Assembly: GCA_019116185.1 (NCBI GenBank)
Contig: DXCD01000041.1
Location: 1 to 10,314 of the forward strand
Length of the DNA stretch: 10,314 bases
Source: Candidatus Mediterraneibacter stercorigallinarum
Lineage (GTDB): Bacteria; Bacillota; Clostridia; Lachnospirales; Lachnospiraceae
Direction of reading: 5' to 3'
This document shows positions 1 through 5,774 of the stretch, in pieces. Position 1 is the first letter of the stretch, and the number at the start of each line of letters is the position of its first letter. The notes under the pieces are model-generated. The model was not told the origin of the DNA and ran no database searches. It saw nothing but the letters and a program-made list of their open reading frames with translations. The position numbers and the translations under genes are program-made.

Positions 1-5
1 AACCT

Positions 6-217
6 TTCAGATCGTGTGTACGGCTGACTGAGGCGACTTCAGAATGAGGCTTAGTAAAACTTAAAATTCGGAACTATGCGTTGAAATTGGCAGAGGGATT
101 GTCTGAGCCGAAGGTGAGTTGCCCTCTGCCAATTTCTGCTTTTAGCATAGTTCCGAATTTTCTAGTTTTGCTTGCCTCGTGGAGCGGAGCCGAAGCCAGC
201 CGTACACACGATCTGAA
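6..217. repeat. Long imperfect palindrome (MITE-like or giant hairpin)
   Basis: The two ends form a perfect 21-bp inverted repeat (6-26 with 197-217, starting TTCAGATCGTGTG). Inside it are a perfect 17-bp pair (63-79 with 145-161, AAAATTCGGAACTATGC) and a perfect 15-bp pair (83-97 with 122-136, GAAATTGGCAGAGGG), around a loop at 98-121. The stretches between these blocks pair partly, for example GAGGC and AAAACT on each side. Transcribed from either strand, the segment would fold into one long hairpin. It lies just downstream of the kdpE-like gene and could end that transcript, although no U-tract typical of an intrinsic terminator is seen. No transposase and no clear target-site duplication are visible, and only five bases precede its left end. 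Whether it is a mobile miniature element is inference. Confidence 0.8.
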
Positions 218-292
218 TACGTCTTCGACATCCCCGCTTCACTGTTTTCGTCCGATTTGCTCATTCTCAAAGCCGCGACAAATCCAGATTTA
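215..292 (-). repeat. Intergenic repeat module, copy 1 (overlaps kdpE-like stop codon)
   Basis: Read on the minus strand, this module starts with TAAATCTGGATTTGT (292-278), whose first three bases are the stop codon of the response regulator gene. It continues with CGAAAAC (250-244), GCGGGGATGT (237-228) and AAGACGTATTC (225-215). The last block overlaps the first three bases of the adjoining palindrome. All four blocks recur at the other end of the window just after spoVG, with two of them in swapped order. The module contains no credible reading frame. Its function is unknown; a dispersed intergenic repeat or a 3'-UTR structure is likely. Confidence 0.7.
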
Positions 293-1000
293 CCCCTCTT
301 CTTCATCCTCTGCCATTCGATACCCGACTCCGACTTCTGTGAAGATATACTTGGGCTGCGCGGGATCGTCTTCGATCTTGCGGCGTATATTTGCCATGTT
401 TACCCGCAGGATCTTATTATCGCTGTCTGCATAAGGTCCCCATACATTGGATAAGAGAGTGGCGTATGTGATGACCTTGCCGGAGTTCTGTGCAAGGTAT
501 GCCACGATTTTATATTCGATCGGGGTCAGATGAATATCCTGGCCGTTGATTGTCAGAAGGCGCTTTGAAAAATCGAGGATCATCTTTCCGTGCCGGTAAG
601 GACGCAGATAATGGGTGCTGTCCGTGCGCAGGCGGTTGCTGTGCCGCAGGGAAGCGCGGATGCGGGCGAGCAGCTCGGATGTGCCGAAAGGCTTTGTAAT
701 ATAGTCGTCAGCGCCCAGATCCAGAGCGGTAACTTTTTCGTGTTCTGCAGTGCGCGCAGAAATTACGATGATAGGGGTGCTTGTCCAGGTACGGGCATCA
801 CGGATGATCTCGCTGCCGTTCATATCGGGAAGACCAAGATCCAGAAGGATGATGTCCGGGCACTGGGAGCGGATGATCTCCAGCCCCTGTTGGCCGTTAT
901 CGGCATAAAGGACACGATAGTCCTGGCGTTTTAGCACTTTCCCCATAAAGGTCTGTATATTTTTTTCATCTTCTATGATAAGAACTGAACATTTAGGCAT
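290..1000 (-). CDS. kdpE: KdpE-like OmpR-family response regulator
   Basis: This is a 236-residue two-domain transcription factor. The receiver domain (about 1-120) has the acidic pair E10-D11, the phospho-acceptor D54 in ILLDLGLPD, S81 and K103 in TKPF. A winged-helix DNA-binding domain follows (about 135-230), with LTPIEYKIVAYLAQNSGKVIT and the ending TEVGVGYRM. The receiver and C-terminal sequences are most like KdpE, the regulator of Kdp potassium transport, but no kdpFABC genes are in view, so its targets are unproven. The frame is open upstream to 1300. The ATG at 1000 is chosen because the receiver fold starts there, an AAGGAG site lies about 10 bases upstream, and the upstream residues resemble no known domain. 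Its start overlaps the kinase stop by 8 bases, which suggests translational coupling. The tail EDEEEG after the family's usual end is acidic and abuts a repeat module. Confidence 0.9.
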   Translation of the reverse strand: MPKCSVLIIEDEKNIQTFMGKVLKRQDYRVLYADNGQQGLEIIRSQCPDIILLDLGLPDMNGSEIIRDARTWTSTPIIVISARTAEHEKVTALDLGADDYITKPFGTSELLARIRASLRHSNRLRTDSTHYLRPYRHGKMILDFSKRLLTINGQDIHLTPIEYKIVAYLAQNSGKVITYATLLSNVWGPYADSDNKILRVNMANIRRKIEDDPAQPKYIFTEVGVGYRMAEDEEEG

Positions 1001-2072
1001 TGTCGCTGTTCTCCTTTTCTTTAGGGAGCGTAAATGTAAATTCTGCTCCATCTGTATGGTTAGCCGCGGAGATGGCGCCCCCGTGCGCGCGGATGATCGT
1101 CTTGCATATGGACAGCCCGATGCCGATCCCTTTATGGCCGTCATTGGTATGCGAGGATGTCCGCTGGCCTTCGAAGATGTAGGGGAGTTGTTCTTCATCC
1201 ACGCCGTTTCCGTAATCGCGGACTGTAAAGGTGATATTCTCATCGGATTCGTTGATGATAAGATCAATGGGGTCTTTGCTGCCGGAATGGATAAAGGCAT
1301 TTTCCAGCAGGTTGATAAGAACCTGTTCGATCAAGGTCGGATCCATGGACAGCATGAGAAAATCATTCGGCATACTGACCCGTATACGGATATCCGGAAG
1401 CCGTTTTTTCAGCCGCAGGATTGCCTCTGAGATGACTTCTTCAACGACTTCGGGGGATTTTTTTACTTTGTCCGTGGAATTGTCGTCGATCCGGGTAACT
1501 GTAAGCAGATTTTCAACCATATTGAGCAGCCATTGGGAGTCGTCTTTGATGTTGGTTATCAGTTCCGTGCGTTCCTCGTCCGACAGCTCCGGGTAGTTCT
1601 CCAGATAAGACGAAGACGAGCCGATGATGCTGGTCAGAGGCGTGCGCAGATCGTGAGAGACCGCCCGCAGAAGGTTGGCGCGCAGCTTCTCGCGCTCTGC
1701 CTCGGCCAAAGCCTTTTCCCTGTCTGCCATGGCATGCTGCTGTTTCTTCAAGGTAGTCGTTGTCGTGCTTGTGAGCAGTGAGATGGCAAGCATTCCGATA
1801 AATGTGAGTGGATAGCCGTCAAGAGAAAAATTAAAATGAAAGTATGGAAAGGAAAAGAAATAATTTACCGCAGTCACGCAATAAAGTGATGCAGCGATAC
1901 CATACCAATAGCCGGAAGTTCCGAGGGCGATGAGTATGAGCGCCAGGGTGTAGATGACGGTTATATTAGCCACGTTTTTATTTCCAAACTGAAAAAAGGC
2001 AAAAGAAATACCAGTGGCTGTCAGCAGTATTAAAATGGTTAATACGATTTCAGATAAGATATTCTTCTTCAT
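993..2072 (-). CDS. KdpD-like sensor histidine kinase, short form
   Basis: This 359-residue membrane kinase is the likely partner of the downstream response regulator. About four hydrophobic segments fill residues 9-105, a layout like the DUF4118 membrane module of KdpD. A linker rich in charged residues leads to the dimerisation/phospho-acceptor helix VSHDLRTPLTS (H140). The ATPase domain shows an N box NLLENAFIHS (N258), a G1-type box DYGNGV (286-291) and a G2 box GIGIGL (315-320). Full KdpD has about 900 residues and begins with KdpD-sensor and Usp domains; both are absent here. The upstream gene ends 53 bases away, so this looks like a natural short form and not a broken gene. I chose the ATG at 2072. 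An ATG at 2162 would add 30 residues but would overlap prs and its terminator. The Shine-Dalgarno is weak (GAGCAGAG, loosely placed). The external signal is unknown. Confidence 0.87.
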   Translation of the reverse strand: MKKNILSEIVLTILILLTATGISFAFFQFGNKNVANITVIYTLALILIALGTSGYWYGIAASLYCVTAVNYFFSFPYFHFNFSLDGYPLTFIGMLAISLLTSTTTTTLKKQQHAMADREKALAEAEREKLRANLLRAVSHDLRTPLTSIIGSSSSYLENYPELSDEERTELITNIKDDSQWLLNMVENLLTVTRIDDNSTDKVKKSPEVVEEVISEAILRLKKRLPDIRIRVSMPNDFLMLSMDPTLIEQVLINLLENAFIHSGSKDPIDLIINESDENITFTVRDYGNGVDEEQLPYIFEGQRTSSHTNDGHKGIGIGLSICKTIIRAHGGAISAANHTDGAEFTFTLPKEKENSDNA

Positions 2073-2105
2073 ATTGCACAAATCTCTGCTCTCATATATC
2101 TGAGC

Positions 2106-2137
2106 TAACTGAAAGAAGAGCCGGTTATACCGGCTCT
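2106..2137 (-). terminator. Likely intrinsic terminator of the prs operon
   Basis: A 9-bp perfect stem (2117-2125 with 2129-2137, AGAGCCGGT/ACCGGCTCT) has a 3-base loop. The prs stop codon TAA (2127-2125) lies at the loop. On the minus strand the stem is followed by TTCTTTC, a modest U-rich tail. On the plus strand it is followed by TCCGTTTTTA, but no gene needs a terminator in that direction. Some read-through into the kinase gene is likely, because no clear promoter is visible in the short gap. Confidence 0.6.
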
Positions 2138-3309
2138 CCGTTTTTATACTTCTGAATAACATGCTGGATTCTCTCGTTCGGGCTTAAGATTGAACTGATA
2201 GAACCGTCGTGATTCAGTGTGTCAATGATGAGAGCGATGTATTTGCTCATATCACAGTTGATATAATAAGGCTTCGACAGGAGTTCCGGAGTCTGGTAAA
2301 TCAGATTGGTGGTGAGGATGCCGCTGATGATGCCATCCTCGTATGCTTTGTCGAATCTTTCCATGCCATTTGTAAACAGACCGAATGTAGCGGCAGCGAA
2401 GATCCTCTTTGCCTTTCTGCGTTTTAACTCTGTGGCAACCTCAATGATACTGTCGCCGGAAGAGATCATGTCGTCAATGATGATCACATCTTTGCCTTCC
2501 ACTGAACTTCCGAGGAATTCATGTGCAACGATCGGGTTGCGCCCATCAACGATCCGTGTATAATCGCGGCGTTTATAGAACATACCCATGTCGAGCCCGA
2601 GCACGTTCGCAAGGTATACGGCGCGGTTTGTGCCGCCTTCGTCCGGGCTGATGGCCATCATGTGGTCGCTGTCGATCTGAAGATCCTTCACTGTACGGAG
2701 CAGTCCTTTGATGAACTGATATGTGGGAGATACTGTCTCAAATCCGCTCAGCGGGATCGCATTCTGTACTCTGGGGTCGTGGGCGTCAAAGGTGATGATA
2801 TTTTCCACGCCCATCCGCACGAGCTCCTGAAGGGCAAGAGCGCAGTCAAGAGATTCACGGGAACTTCTTTTGTGCTGCCGGCTCTCATACAGGAAAGGCA
2901 TGATAACGTTGAGGCGTCTGCCTTTTCCGCCGACTGCAGCAATGACCCTCTTCAGGTTCTGGAAATGGTCATCCGGTGACATATGATTCGTTCTTCCGGT
3001 GAGTGAATAAGTAACGCTGTAATTACATACATCCACCATCAGATACAGATCCTTACCGCGGACAGACTCGCCGAGGATCCCTTTTGCCTCGCCGGATCCA
3101 AAACGCGGCACGCGCGCGTCGATGAGAAAGGTATCCTTCTCGTATCCGGAAAATGCAATGTCGTCCCGGTATTCATTTCCGCTTTCATGACGCCATTTTA
3201 CAAGATAGTCATCAACTTTTTTACCAAGCTGTTCGCATCCTGTAAGCGAGATGAGTCCAAGGCTTCCTACTGGAATGTTTTCTAAGATTCGTTCTGTTCG
3301 GCGTAACAT
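2125..3309 (-). CDS. prs: Ribose-phosphate pyrophosphokinase (PRPP synthetase), extended divergent form
   Basis: It makes PRPP from ribose 5-phosphate and ATP in the cytosol, feeding purine, pyrimidine, histidine, tryptophan and NAD synthesis. Recognisable family sites are FLYESRQHKR (139-148, canonical PYARQDRK), FDAHDP with the metal-binding H177, SPDEGGTNRA (221-230, canonical SPDxGGxxRA), the catalytic KRR (246-248), and the PRPP loop IIIDDMISSGDS (276-287), where typical enzymes read DDMIDTAGT. It has 394 residues against about 315 in classical enzymes. Much of the difference is extra sequence in the first 85 residues. The start ATG overlaps the TAA of the preceding ATPase gene (TAATG), and an AGGGAGGA site lies seven bases upstream inside that gene, so the two are translationally coupled. 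The catalytic set looks intact. The unusual loop leaves some doubt about kinetics or exact substrate. Confidence 0.92.
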   Translation of the reverse strand: MLRRTERILENIPVGSLGLISLTGCEQLGKKVDDYLVKWRHESGNEYRDDIAFSGYEKDTFLIDARVPRFGSGEAKGILGESVRGKDLYLMVDVCNYSVTYSLTGRTNHMSPDDHFQNLKRVIAAVGGKGRRLNVIMPFLYESRQHKRSSRESLDCALALQELVRMGVENIITFDAHDPRVQNAIPLSGFETVSPTYQFIKGLLRTVKDLQIDSDHMMAISPDEGGTNRAVYLANVLGLDMGMFYKRRDYTRIVDGRNPIVAHEFLGSSVEGKDVIIIDDMISSGDSIIEVATELKRRKAKRIFAAATFGLFTNGMERFDKAYEDGIISGILTTNLIYQTPELLSKPYYINCDMSKYIALIIDTLNHDGSISSILSPNERIQHVIQKYKNGEPV

Positions 3310-4307
3310 TAATGTTCCTCCCTGTGTTTTAACTTTTTCTTGATACGTATATCATCACCGATAATCTTCAACAGTGCATAGCTGCTGGTGATTCTGGAAA
3401 AAGAACGCTCAGTATAGAGATCCGCGATCGATTCCAGTGACAGGTTTGTTGAGATAATCGTTGATTTCCTGTGCAAGAGCCTTTCATTGATACAGGTAAA
3501 AAACTGTGCGGTAATGAAGGCGTTCGTGTATTCGCTCCCCAGATCATCAATGATCAGGAGATCACAGTTGAAAATGTACTCATTCATATTTTTGGCGTCC
3601 ACATCGTTCCTGTCAAACTTTGACTGCGAAAGCGCGCTGAACAGCTGGGGCGCTGAGAAGTAGAGCACAGAATATTCCCGGTTCATGATCTCGCGGGCAA
3701 TGCAGGTGGAAAGAAACGTCTTCCCCACGCCTACGCTGCCGTAGAAGAATAGGTTCTGAAATTCATCTCCAAAAGAATCAATGAAACGGCGGCATATCTT
3801 AAGTGTGTCCTCCATCATGGCGCGGGCAGAGCGTCCGGTTGTTTTATCATAAAGGGAGGACGAGTAAAAATCAAGACTGAAATTCTCAAAAGATGCTTCT
3901 GTAGGAAATTCACGGATATTGGACTCCTCGTACAGAAGCTTTATAACTGCCTTTTTAAAGCAGTGGCATTTCTGATTCCCGATGTATCCGGTGTCCTTGC
4001 AGTCCGGACAGTCATAGACCGGTTCCAGATAGTCCTCGGGGAATCCAGCTGAGACAAGAAGGTTCTTCTTGCTGCTGCGCAGGATCTCCAGCTCCTCTTT
4101 CAGAGACACAAGCGCGTGGTCATCTCCGTTCAGCAGCTTCTTGCCGTACTGTACGGAAAGTATGGATATGGACTCGTCAAGGGACTTGAATTCGGGCAGC
4201 TTCTTATATACTTCCTCATAGCGGGCGGTCTGTATATCATGGTTCCTGAGCTGCCGCTGCTCGTACTCCCGCATGATCGAATAGTATTGTGAATTTTTCA
4301 GTGCCAT
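3309..4307 (-). CDS. dnaI: DnaI/DnaC-like AAA+ ATPase, putative helicase loader
   Basis: It probably loads the replicative helicase onto DNA during initiation or restart, as DnaI does in Bacillus and DnaC in E. coli. The N-terminal part (about 1-95) is mostly helical and charged. A small zinc-binding cluster follows: C100-x2-C103 and C114-x-C116, in CPDCKDTGYIGNQKCHC. The AAA+ domain shows Walker A GSVGVGKT (190-197), Walker B LLIIDD (250-255), a sensor-1 type STN (286-288) and SFSRITSSY with a possible arginine finger (R305). Its 332 residues are in the range of DnaI. The ATG at 4307 has AAGGAG eight bases upstream, starting just after the stop of the DnaD-like gene, 13 bases away. IstB-type transposase helpers share this ATPase fold, but the zinc cluster and the DnaD neighbour favour a replication role. 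The Bacillus-style symbol marks the family and not proven equivalence. Confidence 0.87.
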   Translation of the reverse strand: MALKNSQYYSIMREYEQRQLRNHDIQTARYEEVYKKLPEFKSLDESISILSVQYGKKLLNGDDHALVSLKEELEILRSSKKNLLVSAGFPEDYLEPVYDCPDCKDTGYIGNQKCHCFKKAVIKLLYEESNIREFPTEASFENFSLDFYSSSLYDKTTGRSARAMMEDTLKICRRFIDSFGDEFQNLFFYGSVGVGKTFLSTCIAREIMNREYSVLYFSAPQLFSALSQSKFDRNDVDAKNMNEYIFNCDLLIIDDLGSEYTNAFITAQFFTCINERLLHRKSTIISTNLSLESIADLYTERSFSRITSSYALLKIIGDDIRIKKKLKHREEH

Positions 4308-4320
4308 GAATCTGCTCCTT

Positions 4321-5463
4321 CTAATTACTGTTCAATAACTGCTCCTCAAGCGATTCCATATCATAACTGCGCCGCTCGAAATTATTCAGGTTTCTGGCAG
4401 CTGTTTTGGTTCTGGAAGACACCCTTCCGGCAGTGCGCTCCTTCTGATATTCCTCGTCAAGGGCTGATACCTCTTTCAGATGGCGGATGTTCTTCTCGTG
4501 CCATTTCGTCAGAATCGAGTCCGCATACTCAAAACTGGGCTGGTGAGTAGCAGCTATGGTGCGGCGGCATGCCTCTTCGATGATATCCGGTGAAAAGGCA
4601 TATTCCTCTGCCCATTTCTTTATATATGTAAGCTCTGATGCAGCGGGACCGCGGTTCTTGATCCCGAATGCATTGAGCACGGTGTAGCAGTTCTTATTAT
4701 AAAGGGCGGACTGTTCCTTTGCCTGTGAGACAGTCTCAATGCCTTCCTCCACCCAAGAGAAAGCGACTTTGCGGATGTAATGCATGCTCTTGTGCCCGTT
4801 CTCCACGCAGGATTCGATGAGATACTCGATCAGATCAGCAGACATGTGGAGTGTATCGTAGAAATATGTGATCGTTTCCATTTCCGTATGCGTCAGCGTC
4901 TTGCCGAGATACTGCTCCGCGATGAAGAGCAGAGACTTGATCTCCTTCTGGGCGCGGAAAGTGTCGATCGGAACTGCCTTTGCAGCAGTGTGTGCCGCTG
5001 CGGCAGGCAGAGCAGCCTGTCCGGCAGAATGCATGTCTTCTCCCTCTGCCTGTCCGGAAATCAGAGTATCCTGTTCAGCGCTCATGGCAGTCTGTCCGGC
5101 AGCCGGAACCCCGGAAGAAATACCGCGGTTATTTGGAACAACAGGAGAAGCCTCTCTCCCGGAGAGCGACATTTTCTGGAGTTCCAGGGCAGTAATCCTG
5201 CCTTCCGCATCGCGCTCTGCGCGCAGGAGCCCTTTTTTCTCCCAATAGCGAAAAGCCCTCAGGATATCCTTTTCCGTATTGTTCAGACAGTCCGCGATGG
5301 TCGCAAGAGTCAGAGAAGAACAAGGATCGTCCAGGTGGCGCAGAAGGAACAAATAAACCTTCACGAACTCGCCGTTGGCATCGATCATGTAGTTGTCTAT
5401 AAAATCATTGGGCAGCAGAGTTGCATTCGTCTGAAATTTATTTTTAAGTGTTAAAGTCTTCAT
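4321..5463 (-). CDS. DnaD/DnaB-type replication initiation protein with two DnaD domains
   Basis: It is a primosome-type protein that probably bridges DnaA-opened DNA and the helicase loader encoded next. Residues 1-95 form a winged-helix domain (TLATIADCLNNTEKDILRAFRYWEKKGLL). Residues 100-165 are a low-complexity linker rich in Ala, Gly, Gln and Ser. Two DnaD-type helical domains follow, each ending in a YxxxIxxxW-like motif: Y229-V233-W237 (YIRKVAFSW) and Y313-I317-W321 (YADSILTKW). The tail NNFERRSYDMESLEEQLL (360-377) is typical of clostridial members. With 380 residues and two such domains, it resembles Bacillus DnaB in layout as much as DnaD, so no symbol is given. The ATG at 5463 follows a weak GGGAT ribosome site in a leader with alternative hairpins. 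The linker carries short in-frame repeats. Confidence 0.88.
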   Translation of the reverse strand: MKTLTLKNKFQTNATLLPNDFIDNYMIDANGEFVKVYLFLLRHLDDPCSSLTLATIADCLNNTEKDILRAFRYWEKKGLLRAERDAEGRITALELQKMSLSGREASPVVPNNRGISSGVPAAGQTAMSAEQDTLISGQAEGEDMHSAGQAALPAAAAHTAAKAVPIDTFRAQKEIKSLLFIAEQYLGKTLTHTEMETITYFYDTLHMSADLIEYLIESCVENGHKSMHYIRKVAFSWVEEGIETVSQAKEQSALYNKNCYTVLNAFGIKNRGPAASELTYIKKWAEEYAFSPDIIEEACRRTIAATHQPSFEYADSILTKWHEKNIRHLKEVSALDEEYQKERTAGRVSSRTKTAARNLNNFERRSYDMESLEEQLLNSN

Positions 5464-5473
5464 AAATATCCCG

Positions 5474-5548
5474 TCCCGCTTTCTTCATTCGCTTTTGTAA
5501 AGTGTAAAATAGAAAGCGGACGTATTGCGTTCCGCTTTCCCCTTTTAC
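5474..5548 (-). promoter_or_regulatory. Leader with mutually exclusive hairpins before the DnaD-like gene
   Basis: On the minus strand, arm A GAAAGCGGA (5539-5531) pairs perfectly with arm B TCCGCTTTC (5520-5512). An outer GTAAAA/TTTTAC stem (5548-5543 with 5509-5504) extends this hairpin, giving an A-stem-U terminator-like shape. Arm C, AGAAAGCGGGA (5484-5474), can pair with the same arm B over about 10 positions, including one G-U. Arm C lies directly against the weak ribosome binding site, 11 bases before the ATG. One fold therefore frees the start region and the other may cover it. The simpler reading is a terminator for murC transcripts plus chance similarity. Confidence 0.45.
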
Positions 5549-5590
5549 GTTCAGAAAATACATCCCCCTGTATTTCCTGTTGTCATGAAT

Positions 5591-5618
5591 AATATATCAT
5601 CTTATTCCCGGGTCTAAA
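5591..5618 (-). promoter_or_regulatory. Candidate sigma-A promoter of the DnaD-like/dnaI/prs operon
   Basis: On the minus strand, TTTAGA (5618-5613, 4 of 6 to TTGACA) is followed after 16 bases by TATATT (5596-5591, 5 of 6 to TATAAT), preceded by an extended -10 TG (TGATATATT). Two six-A tracts lie upstream at 5628-5623 and 5650-5645, about two helical turns apart, and could act as an UP element. The expected start near 5584 gives a leader of roughly 120 bases that includes the hairpins. Confidence 0.5.
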
Positions 5619-5649
5619 AGTATTTTTTCGTGGGTAAGTTCCGGTTTTT

Positions 5650-5681
5650 TGTAGATAACTATGTGCAGAAAATGTGGATAA
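5650..5681 (-). promoter_or_regulatory. DnaA-box cluster upstream of the replication operon
   Basis: The minus strand has TTATCCACA (5681-5673), an exact match to the consensus DnaA box, and TTATCTACA (5658-5650), one mismatch away in the same orientation. A weaker site between them, TTCTGCACA (5670-5662), differs at two positions. The three starts are 11-12 bases apart, close to one helical turn each. They lie about 30-60 bases upstream of the candidate -35 box, a position suited to transcriptional control by DnaA. Binding is inferred from sequence only. Confidence 0.5.
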
Positions 5682-5774
5682 CTCTCGCAGCCGTTATATT
5701 TAGCGGGATCGAGAGCTTTCCGCAAAGGGGCGGCGGAAGTATTTACGGAATATATTGCGGAATGCTGCCGGAAA
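5682..5774. other. Rest of the murC to DnaD-gene intergenic region: phased CGGAA repeats and small inverted repeats
   Basis: The plus strand has four CGGAA copies at 5734, 5746, 5758 and 5769, spaced 12, 12 and 11 bases apart and ending just before the murC stop codon. Nearby are small inverted repeats: TTCCGC (5718-5723) with GCGGAA (5733-5738), the longer TTCCGCAA (5718-5725) with TTGCGGAA (5755-5762), and CTCTCG (5682-5687) with CGAGAG (5710-5715). None has a U-tract, so an intrinsic terminator for murC is not evident here. No convincing gene is present between 5464 and 5774. Confidence 0.55.

Noticed and set aside
1..292. CRISPR array or insertion sequence with transposase
   Set aside because: No regularly spaced repeats and no transposase frame are present. 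The repeats are inverted and not tandem.
81..434. 117-codon plus-strand reading frame through the palindrome into the 3' end of the response regulator gene
   Set aside because: It runs antisense to the conserved DNA-binding domain and across the repeat; no ribosome site or domain supports it.
1001..1300. 100-residue N-terminal extension of the response regulator
   Set aside because: The extension lies wholly in another frame of the kinase gene. The receiver fold and an AAGGAG site support the ATG at 1000.
2073..2162. 30-residue N-terminal extension of the kinase
   Set aside because: It would overlap prs and its terminator hairpin. The membrane domain begins naturally at the ATG at 2072.
4780..5454. 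224-codon plus-strand open frame
   Set aside because: It is antisense to the DnaD-like gene, whose domains are clear. The frame has no recognisable motif and no ribosome site of note.
5464..5774. Chromosomal replication origin, because of DnaA boxes, repeats and replication genes
   Set aside because: Only one exact box and one near match are present, there is no long AT-rich unwinding region, and dnaA/dnaN are not adjacent. A DnaA-controlled promoter explains it better.
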